In this document: positions 1 to 7,498 of the stretch, piece by piece
Layout of the letters: every line of letters starts with the position of its first letter
Numbering within the stretch: the first letter of the stretch is position 1
Assembly (NCBI GenBank): GCA_030448225.1
Contig: JAUJNJ010000042.1
Location: forward strand, 1 to 42,567
DNA length: 42,567 bases
Reading direction: 5' to 3'
Source: Phycisphaerae bacterium
GTDB lineage: Bacteria; Planctomycetota; Phycisphaerae; Tepidisphaerales; Tepidisphaeraceae
Notes under the pieces: model-generated
The model's database searches: none
Told to the model about the DNA's origin: nothing
Seen by the model: only the letters and a program-made list of their open reading frames with translations
Made by a program: the position numbers and the translations under genes

Positions 1-270
1 CGGGGCCTGCGGCGTGGTCGTGGCGGTGACCGGCGGCGCGGGCGGCGTCACGGGCGGCGTCGAGGGCGCGGTGGGCGGCGGCGTGGGAGCGGCGGGCGGC
101 GGCACGTTGCGCTGCGACTCCATCGCCGACTGCATCGCGTCGATCTTCGCCTGCTGCTCGCGGTTCTGCACGTACAGGTCGTCGCGCTCATTCGCCAGCT
201 TGTTCTGTCAGCCCGCCGTCACCACCGAGACCGCGGCGATCGCCAGCGTGTAACCGATCCTGCTCAACAT
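1..270 (-). pseudogene. Small lipoprotein gene, TGA at the lipobox Cys codon; 3' end outside window
   Basis: ATG at 270-268 follows a strong Shine-Dalgarno (AAAGGAGT, about 276-283). The first 20 codons give MLSRIGYTLAIAAVSVVTAG, a typical type II signal peptide. The next codon, where the lipid-modified Cys of a TAG-C lipobox should be, is TGA (208-210 on the plus strand). The same frame then continues as QNKLANERDDLYVQNREQQ, a Gln/Glu/Asp-rich helical stretch, and a Pro/Ala-rich tail that leaves the window. A single base change (TGC to TGA) explains the stop, so sequencing error or a recent mutation is the simplest reading. If intact, the product would be a lipid-anchored periplasmic protein with a short coiled coil. 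Function is not recognised. Confidence 0.6.
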
Positions 271-608
271 CTACTGACTCCTTTCATGTCCGAGATTCCT
301 TAGGAGGCAGATGCTAAAGGAATGGCCGCACCCGTCAAGCCCGGCTGAGCACGGCCGGCACTTTTCGCCCGCGAGCCGCAGTACGACTTCGCGCGTCAGG
401 TCATCGGCCCGGTTCCGGCGCGCCCGCGGGCAGTTCCGGCGAAGGCGGACGAACGGGAACCACCTGCGGTCGGGGTTGATGCGCTTCGGAGTGAAAAGAA
501 GTAGCGTCTTTGCAGCGTCGCAGCGAGCGGTGTGCGATCGAGAAAGATCCGTGAGTCATCGGATCGCGAACGCGCGAGCGGCCGCCGCGCGGTGCGTTCG
601 GCGTGGCG
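271..608. other. Intergenic spacer with imperfect hairpin
   Basis: No convincing gene. Near the lipoprotein start an imperfect inverted repeat, ATTCCTTAG (about 294-302) against CTAAAGGAAT (about 313-322), could form a hairpin with one bulge. An AGGAGG-ATG pair on the plus strand (ATG 311) opens an Arg-rich reading frame that runs antisense through the next gene; I do not believe it codes. Confidence 0.4.
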
Positions 609-971
609 CTAGATCTGGTCCGGCGCCGCGTCGGCGACCGAGCCCGCACCTCGCGCGCGGAGCATCGCCGCCTTCGTCTGCATGTCGGCGACCTGGCGCT
701 CCATCTTCTCGCTGCGGGTGCGCTCGCGCATCTCGCGGATCTGCCGGACGGTCTTGAGCGTCGTGCGCATCAGCAGCGTGCCGACCACGCCCACGAGGAA
801 CGCGCACAGCGCGACCACCAGCAGCGGCGTCGTCAGCGGCGCGGCGAAGAACCAGACCCACAGTTGGACCGGTTGCGTGTTCTTCGCGATGAAGAACAGC
901 GCGTACACGAACAGCAGCACGAACAGGACGACCTTCGTCCAGACGCGGATCCTGAGCCAGAGCGAACCCAT
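609..971 (-). CDS. LapA/DUF1049-like small membrane protein
   Basis: This is a 120-residue protein if started at the ATG at 971 (MGSLWLRIRV). A longer frame reaches 1007 but adds only a low-complexity stretch. Two hydrophobic segments (about residues 10-30 and 45-67) flank a short loop with NTQPVQLWVWFF, close to the NxxPVxLxFF pattern of the LapA/DUF1049 family. A charged, probably coiled-coil tail (about 75-110) follows. Family members are inner-membrane proteins linked to envelope or lipopolysaccharide homeostasis in other bacteria. The gene lies 126 nt downstream of the prepilin peptidase on the same strand, so co-transcription is possible. The role here is inferred from fold only. Confidence 0.7.
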   Translation of the reverse strand: MGSLWLRIRVWTKVVLFVLLFVYALFFIAKNTQPVQLWVWFFAAPLTTPLLVVALCAFLVGVVGTLLMRTTLKTVRQIREMRERTRSEKMERQVADMQTKAAMLRARGAGSVADAAPDQI

Positions 972-1097
972 GTGCGCGCCTCGTGTTCCCCGTTCCCCCG
1001 CCGACATCGTCCCAGCTTAGCCTCGATCCGAACAACGGGCAGCGCGGCTCTTCCGGCCGGCGGCTGAACAGGGTCCGGCGCCATTCCCACCGACGCC

Positions 1098-2393
1098 TCA
1101 CGCCCCCGGCGTGCCGATCAGGCCGACGAGCGCCTGTCGCAGACCGATCATCCCGGGGGCGAGCCAGTTGGCGATGTCGCAGTAGAATATCATCACGAAC
1201 GCCGTGCCCAAACTGAGGTACGGCCCGTACGGCACCTCGCGCCGCGTGCCGCTCAGCAGCATGTAGACCGCGAGCGCGATGCCGAAGAACGGCGCGACGA
1301 AGAACGCGACGGTCGACGCCCCCGCCCCGATCACCGCGCCGACGCCCGCCATGAGGTGGACGTCGCCCATCCCCATCGCCTCGCGGCCGAAGCCGATCGT
1401 GCCGAGGATGCGCGTGACCCATACGACGAATCCGCCGATCAGCAACCCGAACAGCGACCCGAGGAGCCCGCCCAGCCAGTGGTGCGGCGTGACGACGCCC
1501 GCCCACCACCGCGCCACGCCGGGCGACCGCATCGTCAGCAGCAGGAACGCGAACGCCAGCATCATCGGCGGCAGCAGGAAGAGGATCTCCTTGCGGATCT
1601 CGGCCCGGATCTGCGGCTTCGTGTACTCGGGCAGTTCGGCCTCCTCCGGCTCGCGTCCCTCCTTGCGTGCGCGGGCGACCTCCGCCTCGCGGGCCGCCTT
1701 GTCGACCTCGAGCGCGGGGCCGCCGTCGGCGAAGCTCTGGGGCAGGACGCCGAAGCGCCACAGGAGGAAGCTGATCAGCAGCCCGATCCCCCCGCCGACG
1801 GCCAGGGCCGCCGTCGCGGGCGAGGCGATGAGCGTGCCGGGCGACTTCGGCGTGTCGATGATCGCGTGCCACGCCAGCCCCGCCGGCGCCAGCAGGTACC
1901 AGATCATGTTGATGGGGATGAAGAAGTTCTCCGCGTCGATCAGGCTGGCCGCGAGCAGGACGCACAGCAGCAACATGTAGAGCGCGTAGACCGGCCAGGC
2001 GTCGGCGAACGCCACGGCCGGGCAGGCGAACACCTTCGCGTCCATCCCCAGCCGCGCGACGATCGCCGGGTCGACCGGCACCGGCGGGGCCTGGCCGCCG
2101 GGCAGGAAGTACATCGCGTAGTACAGCACGAACATCAGACCCGTCGCCGCCTCCACGATCGGGTAGCGCACCGAGATCGGCAGCGCGCAGAAGCGACACT
2201 TGCCGCGCAGCTTGATCCACCCGAGCACCGGGACGTTGTCGTACCACTTGAGCCGGTTCCCGCACTTCGGGCACCGCGACGGCGGCGTCGACAGCGACTC
2301 GTTCCGCGGCAATCGCCAGACGACAACGTTCAGAAAGCTGCCAATGCTGGCCCCGAGCGCGAAGAGAAAGAGGATGAAGATGAGGTGGGGCAA
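1098..2393 (-). CDS. pilD: Prepilin peptidase (A24 family) with internal insertion
   Basis: This membrane aspartyl protease cleaves, and usually N-methylates, type IV prepilins and pseudopilins. The N-terminal domain has the [13 protein letters not shown] motif and two zinc-binding CxxC pairs (CPKC about 41-44, CRFC about 66-69). The catalytic aspartates are in [12 protein letters not shown] and in [10 protein letters not shown], the GxGD signature. At 431 aa it is much longer than the usual 250-290. The extra length is a charged segment (about 225-255, Glu/Lys/Arg-rich) plus extra hydrophobic helices between the two aspartates. The start is TTG at 2393 with no clear Shine-Dalgarno, so it is uncertain. 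Upstream lies a heptamer array. Possible substrates in the window are the prepilin-like protein at 28.3 kb and whatever pilus uses the GspE-like domain at 14.5 kb. Confidence 0.9.
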   Translation of the reverse strand: MPHLIFILFLFALGASIGSFLNVVVWRLPRNESLSTPPSRCPKCGNRLKWYDNVPVLGWIKLRGKCRFCALPISVRYPIVEAATGLMFVLYYAMYFLPGGQAPPVPVDPAIVARLGMDAKVFACPAVAFADAWPVYALYMLLLCVLLAASLIDAENFFIPINMIWYLLAPAGLAWHAIIDTPKSPGTLIASPATAALAVGGGIGLLISFLLWRFGVLPQSFADGGPALEVDKAAREAEVARARKEGREPEEAELPEYTKPQIRAEIRKEILFLLPPMMLAFAFLLLTMRSPGVARWWAGVVTPHHWLGGLLGSLFGLLIGGFVVWVTRILGTIGFGREAMGMGDVHLMAGVGAVIGAGASTVAFFVAPFFGIALAVYMLLSGTRREVPYGPYLSLGTAFVMIFYCDIANWLAPGMIGLRQALVGLIGTPGA

Positions 2394-2404
2394 GGGAGGG
2401 GTGG

Positions 2405-2446
2405 GTCAGTAGGCAGTAGTCAGGAGTCAGTAGTCAGGAGCGTAGG
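2405..2446. repeat. Heptamer (STRR-like) array, GTCAGTA/GTCAGGA
   Basis: Five clean 7-nt units plus a degenerate sixth occur in direct orientation: GTCAGTA, GGCAGTA, GTCAGGA, GTCAGTA, GTCAGGA, GCGTAGG. The array lies just upstream of the prepilin peptidase start, in the gap to aroK. The 7-nt period resembles the short tandemly repeated repetitive (STRR) sequences known from filamentous cyanobacteria. Confidence 0.8.
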
Positions 2447-2582
2447 ACCCACACGAGCAATTTGGTCCGCGCGCTCGACCCCCGATCGAACTTGACGAAG
2501 TTTCGCGGCCGGCCCGCAGGGCCGAGGAAAAAACCACAACATCTCACCGTCGCGCCGACCCGCGACCACGAGCACTTCCCGC

Positions 2583-3095
2583 TCAGATCAAACGCACGAT
2601 GTAAACGACAGCGTCCGGCGGCTCGAGGTGGGTCACGTCCAACTCCGCGGTCATCGCCGCACGGTAGATCGGCTCGCGCGCCTCGTGCAGCGCCTTCACC
2701 TCTTCGAGGCCGCCTTCGGCCGTCAGGTTCGGGCGGTCGGCGGCGGACTGCGGGTCCTCGCTGATCCGGCGGTGCAGGACTTCCGGGTCGCACTTCAGGT
2801 ACACCACCTTGTGCCCCGACGCCTTGAGCGCCGCCCGGTTCTCCTCGCGCCCCAGCGCCCCGCCGCCGAGGGAGATCACGTGTTCCTGCAGCGGGCAGAC
2901 GTCGCGGACGACCTGCGACTCCAGGTCGCGAAACGCCGCCTCCCCGTCCTGCTCGAAGATCTCGCGGATGCTCTTGCCCGCCTTGCGGACGACCAGTTCG
3001 TCGGTGTCGACGAACGGCTGCCACAGCCGGTCGGCGAGCCGTTTGCCGACCGTGGTCTTCCCGCTCCCGCGATATCCGATCAAGACGACGCTCAT
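2583..3095 (-). CDS. aroK: Shikimate kinase
   Basis: The product phosphorylates shikimate with ATP in the chorismate (aromatic amino acid) pathway and is cytosolic. The 170-aa length is normal. The Walker A motif is GYRGSGKTT (residues 7-15). The shikimate-binding Asp is in VDTDELV (about 29-35), the substrate-binding Arg is in FRDLES, and the GGGAL motif is present. The DRPNL stretch corresponds to the flexible lid. The ATG at 3095 has no Shine-Dalgarno. A good promoter (TTGCCA-N16-GATAAT) ends 8 nt before the ATG, so the mRNA is predicted to be leaderless. It is divergent from pyrH. Confidence 0.96.
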   Translation of the reverse strand: MSVVLIGYRGSGKTTVGKRLADRLWQPFVDTDELVVRKAGKSIREIFEQDGEAAFRDLESQVVRDVCPLQEHVISLGGGALGREENRAALKASGHKVVYLKCDPEVLHRRISEDPQSAADRPNLTAEGGLEEVKALHEAREPIYRAAMTAELDVTHLEPPDAVVYIVRLI

Positions 3096-3103
3096 CGATG
3101 GGG

Positions 3104-3131
3104 ATTATCGGCCCGGCGGCGCGGATGGCAA
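3104..3131 (-). promoter_or_regulatory. Predicted aroK promoter, leaderless configuration
   Basis: On the minus strand, TTGCCA (3131-3126) is separated by 16 nt from GATAAT (3109-3104); each is 5 of 6 to the sigma-70-type consensus. Only 8 nt separate the -10 box from the aroK ATG at 3095, so transcription should begin within about 2 nt of the start codon. Confidence 0.65.
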
Positions 3132-3149
3132 TAATGAGGCGGAGTTTAG

Positions 3150-3284
3150 GAGGTGGCGGAGTGGTGGAGTGGTTGGGTGGTGGAGTTGAATGCGCAAAAT
3201 GCGGCGCGCCGTCACGTACACGCGCCGCTCCCTTGGATCGACTCAACCACCCCGCCACTCCACCACCCAACCACCTCTTCACCA
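3150..3284. repeat. Opposed GGTGGAGT-type low-complexity repeats forming an inverted repeat
   Basis: The left arm (about 3150-3187) repeats GGTGGAGT/GGTTGGGT-like 8-nt units. The right arm (about 3243-3284) is the near complement with CCACTCCACC/ACCCAACCAC units. The loop is about 55 nt. The element lies between the divergent aroK and pyrH promoters. It is related in style to the heptamer arrays elsewhere in the window. I see no gene in this 235-nt spacer. Confidence 0.7.
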
Positions 3285-3292
3285 CGCCCTCC

Positions 3293-3320
3293 CTGACAAC
3301 GGCGCGGTCATCGGTATAAT
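3293..3320 (+). promoter_or_regulatory. Predicted pyrH promoter, leaderless configuration
   Basis: CTGACA (3293-3298) is followed after 16 nt by a perfect TATAAT (3315-3320). The pyrH ATG is at 3331, 10 nt beyond the -10 box, so the 5' leader should be about 4 nt or less. No Shine-Dalgarno precedes the ATG. Confidence 0.7.
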
Positions 3321-3330
3321 GCCGCCCACT

Positions 3331-4059
3331 ATGCCCCAAACCGACGGACCGGTGTACAAGCGAATCCTCCTGAAGATCAGCGGCGAAGGCTTTTGCCACG
3401 AGGGGGGCTTCGGGATCGAGGCCGGCGAGCTGGAGAACATCGCCAAGCAGTGCGTCGAGGTCGTGCAGATGGGCGTGCAGCTCGCCGTGGTGGTCGGCGG
3501 CGGCAACTTCATCCGCGGCGCGACGTTCGCCGAGGACGGGCACATCCCCCGCGCCACGGCCGACTACATGGGCATGCTCGCCACCGTGCTCAACGCGCTG
3601 GCGCTGCAGGAGACGATGGAGAAGTTCGGCGTGCCCGCCCGCGTGCTCTCGGCGATCAGCGTGCACAGCGTGGCCGAGCCGTTCATCCGCCGCCGCGCGG
3701 TGCGGCACCTGGAGAAGGGCCGGGCCGTGATCCTCGCCGCCGGCACCGGCAACCCGTTCTTCACCACCGACACCTGCGCCGCCCTCCGCGCCACCGAGAT
3801 CGAGGCCGACGTGCTGCTGAAGGCCACGAAGGTCGACGGCATCTACTCGGCCGACCCGAAGAAGCACAAGGACGCCACGCTGTACAACGAGATCACCTAC
3901 GAGCAGGTCCACCGCGACCAGCTCCGCGTGATGGACCTGACCGCCATCACGCTCTGCATGGAGCGCAAGATCCCGCTCGTGGTCTTCAACCTCAAGCGCG
4001 ACGGCAACATCGCCCGCGTCGTCCGCGGCGAGAAGGTCGGGACGAAGATCCAGCCGTGA
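3331..4059 (+). CDS. pyrH: UMP kinase
   Basis: The product converts UMP plus ATP to UDP and is the committed step from UMP to pyrimidine triphosphates. It has an amino-acid-kinase fold and is usually hexameric and cytosolic. At 242 aa it is full length. Visible motifs are KRILLKISGE (N-terminal beta strand/ATP loop), VVGGGNFIRG, the substrate region ATADYMGMLATVLNALAL, GTGNPFFTTDTCAALRA, and the nucleotide loop KVDGIYSADPKK. I chose the ATG at 3331 over the in-frame ATG at 3319 because the latter overlaps the -10 box; upstream codons belong to the repeat. frr follows on the same strand after a 187-nt spacer filled with heptamer repeats. pyrH-frr adjacency is widely conserved in bacteria. Confidence 0.96.
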   Translation: MPQTDGPVYKRILLKISGEGFCHEGGFGIEAGELENIAKQCVEVVQMGVQLAVVVGGGNFIRGATFAEDGHIPRATADYMGMLATVLNALALQETMEKFGVPARVLSAISVHSVAEPFIRRRAVRHLEKGRAVILAAGTGNPFFTTDTCAALRATEIEADVLLKATKVDGIYSADPKKHKDATLYNEITYEQVHRDQLRVMDLTAITLCMERKIPLVVFNLKRDGNIARVVRGEKVGTKIQP

Positions 4060-4067
4060 GGAAGAAG

Positions 4068-4235
4068 GAGTCAGGAGTCAAGGGTCAAGGGTCAAGAGTC
4101 AAGAGTCAGTGAAGACACAGACCCTGACCCGACTTATACTGAAACCGTGGCTGCTGACCCTTGACTCTTGACCCTTGACCTTCACCGTGCTCGCTGACCC
4201 CTGACCCCTGACCCCTACCTCCTACCCCCTCCCCC
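4068..4235. repeat. Opposed heptamer arrays between pyrH and frr
   Basis: The first array (4068-4109) has six direct 7-nt units: GAGTCAG, GAGTCAA, GGGTCAA, GGGTCAA, GAGTCAA, GAGTCAG. The second (4154-4235) has the complementary units CTGACCC, TTGACTC, TTGACCC, TTGACCT, a 12-nt break, three CTGACCC, then CTACCTC, CTACCCC and CTCCCCC. The two arrays can pair over several units around a loop of about 45 nt. A weak promoter-like pair (AAGACA 4112-4117, N17, TATACT 4135-4140) lies in the loop and could serve frr. Confidence 0.8.
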
Positions 4236-4246
4236 GAGGCCCTCCC

Positions 4247-4807
4247 ATGCCGACCGACGACATCCTGCTAGACTGCGAAGAGAACATGGACAAGGCGCTC
4301 GAGCACCTGAAGCACGAGATGCGGACGATCCGCACCGGCCGGGCGACGCCGGCGCTGGTCGAGCACGTGCAGGTGATGTACTACGAGCAGCTCACGCCGC
4401 TGAAGTCGATCGCGTCGATCAGCGTGCCCGAGGCGACGCAGATCCTGATCCGCCCGTTCACGGCGAGCGACCTGAAGGCGATCGAGAAGGCGATCAACGA
4501 CAGCAAGATCGGCCTCACGCCGCACAGCGACGGCAAGCAGCTGCGCCTGAGCCTCCCGCCGCTGTCGCAGGAGCGGCGGGTGCAGCTCGTCGGGCAGGTG
4601 AAGGGGTTCGCCGAGGACGCCAAGATCCGCATCCGCAACGCCCGACGCGACGCCAACAAGCTCGTCGACACCGAGCAAAAGGGCAGCCTCATGACCGAGG
4701 ACGAGGCCAAGGACGCGAAGGAGCAGGTGCAGGAACTCACCAAGACCTACGAGACGAAGGTCGACGAGATGGTCGAGCACAAGCGCAAGGAAGTGATGGA
4801 CGTGTAG
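4247..4807 (+). CDS. frr: Ribosome recycling factor
   Basis: With EF-G, the product splits post-termination ribosomes so that subunits can be reused. It is cytosolic and essential in most bacteria. Its 186 aa match the family length. It begins MPTDDILLDCEENMDKALEH and shows the conserved RTGRATPALVEHVQVMYY near the hinge, ATQILIRPF, and the long C-terminal helix with SLPPLSQERR and RIRNARRDANK. It ends in the usual Lys/Glu-rich helix. The start at 4247 gives the canonical N terminus. The next gene begins 50 nt downstream on the same strand and may be co-transcribed. Confidence 0.97.
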   Translation: MPTDDILLDCEENMDKALEHLKHEMRTIRTGRATPALVEHVQVMYYEQLTPLKSIASISVPEATQILIRPFTASDLKAIEKAINDSKIGLTPHSDGKQLRLSLPPLSQERRVQLVGQVKGFAEDAKIRIRNARRDANKLVDTEQKGSLMTEDEAKDAKEQVQELTKTYETKVDEMVEHKRKEVMDV

Positions 4808-4857
4808 GTCCCCGCTGCCGATCATCGTCTCGCCATTTCCGACTCCACGAACCGCGG

Positions 4858-5730
4858 ATGACGGCCCCCGACGCATCGCACGTCTCCGACCCGGGTGCGG
4901 CCGGCGCGCCAGTGGCCGTCACGGCCGGCGACCACGTCATCTGCAACAACTGCGGATACGACCTCCGAGGCCTTCCCGCCGAGGGAAACTGTCCGGAATG
5001 CGGCGCGCCGATCGCGTGGTCAACGCGGGACGACCCTCTCCGCCACCGCCCCACCCGTTGGATCGGCATCCTCGCGCAGGCGATGGCGTGGCAGGTTGCG
5101 GGGAACGTGCTGGGGCTCGTGCTCACGTTCGTTTGGTTTATCCCAGTCATCGTGATGCAAGAGGAGGCGGATGGGGAGAACCCCCTCGTCTGGCTGTTGT
5201 GGATCCTCACGACCGTCGTCGATTTCGGCGCCGCTTGGTTCCTCACCCGGCCGGAACCGGGCGCGGTCGAAAGGTGGCCGTCGGTCCGCGGCGCGTTGCG
5301 ATGGACCAGCGTTGCGACCACGGCATGTGCCGTATTGGTGGTTATTCCCGGCCTGTTCGGCGAGCGGAGTTACGTGATCACTGACCTCGCGCTACAGACG
5401 GCGGTCCTGGTCGTGGTTGGGCTCTGGTACGTGTACGTCGGTAGGATCGCCTTGCGCCTCGGCCACCCGGGACTCGCGTTCGCGTGCCGCCTCCTTCTCG
5501 TTGCTGCGGTCGCTGGCATTGCCGCCGTGTACTGGTACGCGAGTCTCTCGCAGGTCGCGTGGCTCTTCGCGATCGTGGTCCCCTACCTCAACCCGCTCGG
5601 GCCTTTGATCGTGCTGGCACTCTGCGCCGTGGCGTCAACCTTCGTCTACCTGCGGCTCCGATCCGTTCTGATGAAGATCGTGATCCGCCGTGCCTCAGAA
5701 GAGCCGGCGGCCGACCATGGGCCCGCCTAG
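4858..5730 (+). CDS. Membrane protein with N-terminal planctomycete-type zinc ribbon
   Basis: The 290-aa protein starts with a short disordered segment and then a four-Cys zinc ribbon, CNNCGYDLRGL...CPECG (about residues 29-50). Six or seven hydrophobic helices fill about 65-275, with a short charged tail. The CGYDLRGL ribbon in front of a membrane domain recurs in planctomycete genomes; this is recalled, not searched. No catalytic motif is visible and I assign no function. The gene lies 50 nt after frr. It converges on rluA and overlaps that gene's 3' end by 4 nt (5727-5730). Confidence 0.8.
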   Translation: MTAPDASHVSDPGAAGAPVAVTAGDHVICNNCGYDLRGLPAEGNCPECGAPIAWSTRDDPLRHRPTRWIGILAQAMAWQVAGNVLGLVLTFVWFIPVIVMQEEADGENPLVWLLWILTTVVDFGAAWFLTRPEPGAVERWPSVRGALRWTSVATTACAVLVVIPGLFGERSYVITDLALQTAVLVVVGLWYVYVGRIALRLGHPGLAFACRLLLVAAVAGIAAVYWYASLSQVAWLFAIVVPYLNPLGPLIVLALCAVASTFVYLRLRSVLMKIVIRRASEEPAADHGPA

Positions 5731-6572
5731 TCCGACACCGGGAAATCCTTCGGCGTCGGGATGTCGAACACGATCTTCTCCCCCGTCTTGGGGTGCGTGA
5801 TGCCGAGCCGGATCGCCGCGAGCATGAGGCGGTCGGCGTCGTCGTTCTCGCGACCGTAGACGGCGTCGCCAATGATCGGCGTGCCGTGCTCCTTCAGGTG
5901 GACGCGGATCTGGTGCTTGCGGCCGGTCTGGAGCGCGACGCGCACGAGCGCACATTGCTTGTCGGGCCGGACCACCTCGTAATCCGTCACCGCCTGTTCG
6001 CCCTTGCCGTACTGGCGCGTGGTGTAGACGGTGCCGTCGGCGCGCTCGACGAGCCGGCTCTCGATGCGCCCCTTCGGCGGGCGCGGCACGCCGTGGACGG
6101 CGGCGAGGTACACGCGCTCGACCGCGTGCTTGTAGAACTGCGTCTTGAGCGACTGGTAGGCGGCGTCGGTCTTGGAGAAGACGAGCAGGCCGGACGCGTC
6201 GCGGTCGAGCCGGTGGATGAGGCCGAGCCGGGCGCGCGGCTGCGTGCGCTCGAGGTGCTCGCGCACCATCGCCAGCAGCGTCGGCCGGGGCTCGCGGGGG
6301 ACGGTGCTGGTGAGCAGGCCGGCGGGCTTGTCGACGACGAGGATGTCGTCGTCCTCGTGCAGGATGTTCAGCCCGAGCGACCGCTTGGGCTTCTGGACGA
6401 GGATCGGTCGCTCATCGGCGGCGAGGGTGTCGCCCTCGGCGATCGGCTGGTCGAGCCGCCGCGCCGGTCGCCCGTTCACGCCGATCCGGCCGGCCTGCAC
6501 CATCCGCCGAAGCGTCTGCCGCTTGGCGGTCGGATACTTTTCGAGGAGCCAGTCCAACACCGTTCGGGTCAT
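5727..6572 (-). CDS. RluA-family 23S/tRNA pseudouridine synthase
   Basis: The product isomerises specific uridines in rRNA or tRNA to pseudouridine. An S4-like RNA-binding domain (about residues 1-60, with RRMVQAGRIGVNG) precedes the catalytic domain. The catalytic Asp is in HRLDRDASGLLVF, and family motifs DKPAGLL, GRKHQIRVHL and GTPIIGDAVYG are present. Length is about 281 aa from the ATG at 6572; a GTG at 6587 is the alternative. No Shine-Dalgarno precedes either start. A TATAGA box (6584-6579) ends just before the ATG, and an intrinsic terminator lies only 29 nt upstream. The exact target (RluC/RluD-like or other) cannot be told from sequence. Confidence 0.93.
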   Translation of the reverse strand: MTRTVLDWLLEKYPTAKRQTLRRMVQAGRIGVNGRPARRLDQPIAEGDTLAADERPILVQKPKRSLGLNILHEDDDILVVDKPAGLLTSTVPREPRPTLLAMVREHLERTQPRARLGLIHRLDRDASGLLVFSKTDAAYQSLKTQFYKHAVERVYLAAVHGVPRPPKGRIESRLVERADGTVYTTRQYGKGEQAVTDYEVVRPDKQCALVRVALQTGRKHQIRVHLKEHGTPIIGDAVYGRENDDADRLMLAAIRLGITHPKTGEKIVFDIPTPKDFPVSD

Positions 6573-6600
6573 GGCAGGTCTATACACGTCGGCCGCGCAA

Positions 6601-6639
6601 ACAAAAAGGCTCCGGCCTCACCCACGAGGTCGGAGCCTT
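6601..6639 (-). terminator. Intrinsic terminator immediately upstream of the rluA-like gene
   Basis: On the minus strand, AAGGCTCCG (6639-6631) pairs with CGGAGCCTT (6614-6606). A further 4 bp (CCTC/GAGG) close a short loop after one mismatch, and TTTTTGT follows. It ends 14-29 nt before the rluA start. It must either end an unannotated minus-strand transcript arising between 6640 and 7498, or act as an attenuator in the rluA leader. Confidence 0.7.
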
Positions 6640-7498
6640 CATGATCCGTGCGGGCGACGTCTCGCGCCGAGGTCGGCACGCCCCGCCGGCCCGCACTTAC
6701 CCCCCCTGATCGACGTCCCGGGTCTCCTTCCCTTCCTTACCCCAGCGCCAGGTGGCGGGGTCATCCCCGGGCCGAGCGGTCTTGCGACCACAACGAGCCC
6801 GAGTATTAAGATCGGCCGCAGGGCCGCAACGACGAATTGGGAACCCAGATTAACACTGGACGAGATTTCTCCTCTCCTAGCCTGTCCAGATCGCCACAAC
6901 GACGGCAGGGGTGTTAAACAGGAGGAAGTGCGGCGCGCGGCCGGCAGGCGGCAGACTCATGCAAATTGTGGATGGTCGATAACAACGGTCGACCGCAAGC
7001 CCCAACCCAAGAAAGCCGGCACCCATGCTCGATCGCGTTCTCGCCTACACGCTACACCTGACGATCGTTGGCCTGATCTGCGCCCTGCGCTGACGTCGAT
7101 GTTCAGCGGCTACCACGGCCTGCTCACCACCATCGGCGAGCGGCCCCGCCGCCGGCGGCAGGTGGGTGGTGCTCGCGGCTGGGGATGGGGATGTTCACCT
7201 ACCAGCTCTGCAAGTACCGCAACGACCTCGTCGACCAATAAGCCAATACGCTTCCACCGCCCGTAGACCATCGCCGGGCGACACTGCTGATCTTCCGACC
7301 ACAAGCACGGCGCCCCAGCCGCACTCGCACGGCGATGCGCCCGGAGGCGAACAGCTCGAGCCATTCTCCCCGCTCGTGACCGGGCCGCGGCGCTGCAATT
7401 CCAGCGCGACGTGCGCGCCTGAAAGACACGAGACGTCCGGCAGCCGCTAGCGGTTTCGCCGCCGCCGACTCCGTCCCCATCCCCACCAGCAATCGCAC
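6640..7498. other. Long region without a confident gene; candidate structured leader or ncRNA and remnant small ORF
   Basis: About 860 nt lack a credible intact gene. On the minus strand, about 6714-6775 can fold: two GC-rich CCCGGG blocks can pair around an inner hairpin made of CCCCGCCA and TGGCGCTGGGG, with a purine-rich strand between. The terminator lies about 75 nt downstream. On the plus strand, ATG 7025 opens MLDRVLAYTLHLTIVGLICA, a plausible membrane start that stops at 7093. Fragments in the other frames (MFSGYHGLLTTIGE at 7100 and MFTYQLCKYRNDLVDQ at 7191-7241) look like the rest of a small frameshifted protein. No known RNA family consensus was recognised. Confidence 0.35.
7025..7241 (+). 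pseudogene. Possible frameshifted small membrane protein gene
   Basis: ATG 7025 gives a 22-codon hydrophobic start (MLDRVLAYTLHLTIVGLICA...), ending at a TGA at 7091-7093. Two later fragments in other frames have protein-like composition and end at TAA 7239-7241. Joined by two frame switches they would make a protein of about 70 residues with one N-terminal membrane helix. No family is recognised and no clear Shine-Dalgarno is seen, so this is weak. Random GC-rich reading frames could mimic it. Confidence 0.25.

Noticed and set aside
208..210. Selenocysteine at the lipobox TGA
   Set aside because: Lipoproteins need Cys for lipid transfer, and no selenoprotein element was seen; a base error is far simpler.
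311..757. Plus-strand ORF with AGGAGG-ATG at 311
   Set aside because: Product is Arg/Pro/Ser-rich without domain pattern and runs antisense through the LapA-like gene.
556..2274. Long minus-strand ORF of 572 codons over the prepilin peptidase
   Set aside because: It is an out-of-frame shadow of the prepilin peptidase and LapA-like genes, Arg/Gly/Pro-rich as expected for off-frame translation at high GC.
3190..3330. N-terminal extension of pyrH to 3190
   Set aside because: The extension translates the repeat and promoter; the -10 box lies inside it, and UMP kinases start at the chosen ATG.
6639..6899. 86-codon minus-strand ORF upstream of the terminator
   Set aside because: Composition is unlike a protein (Arg/Gly/Pro runs), no Shine-Dalgarno; the region is better described as a possible RNA leader.
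6640..6900. SRP RNA, tmRNA, 6S or RNase P RNA on the minus strand
   Set aside because: None of the conserved cores of these RNAs could be found by eye.
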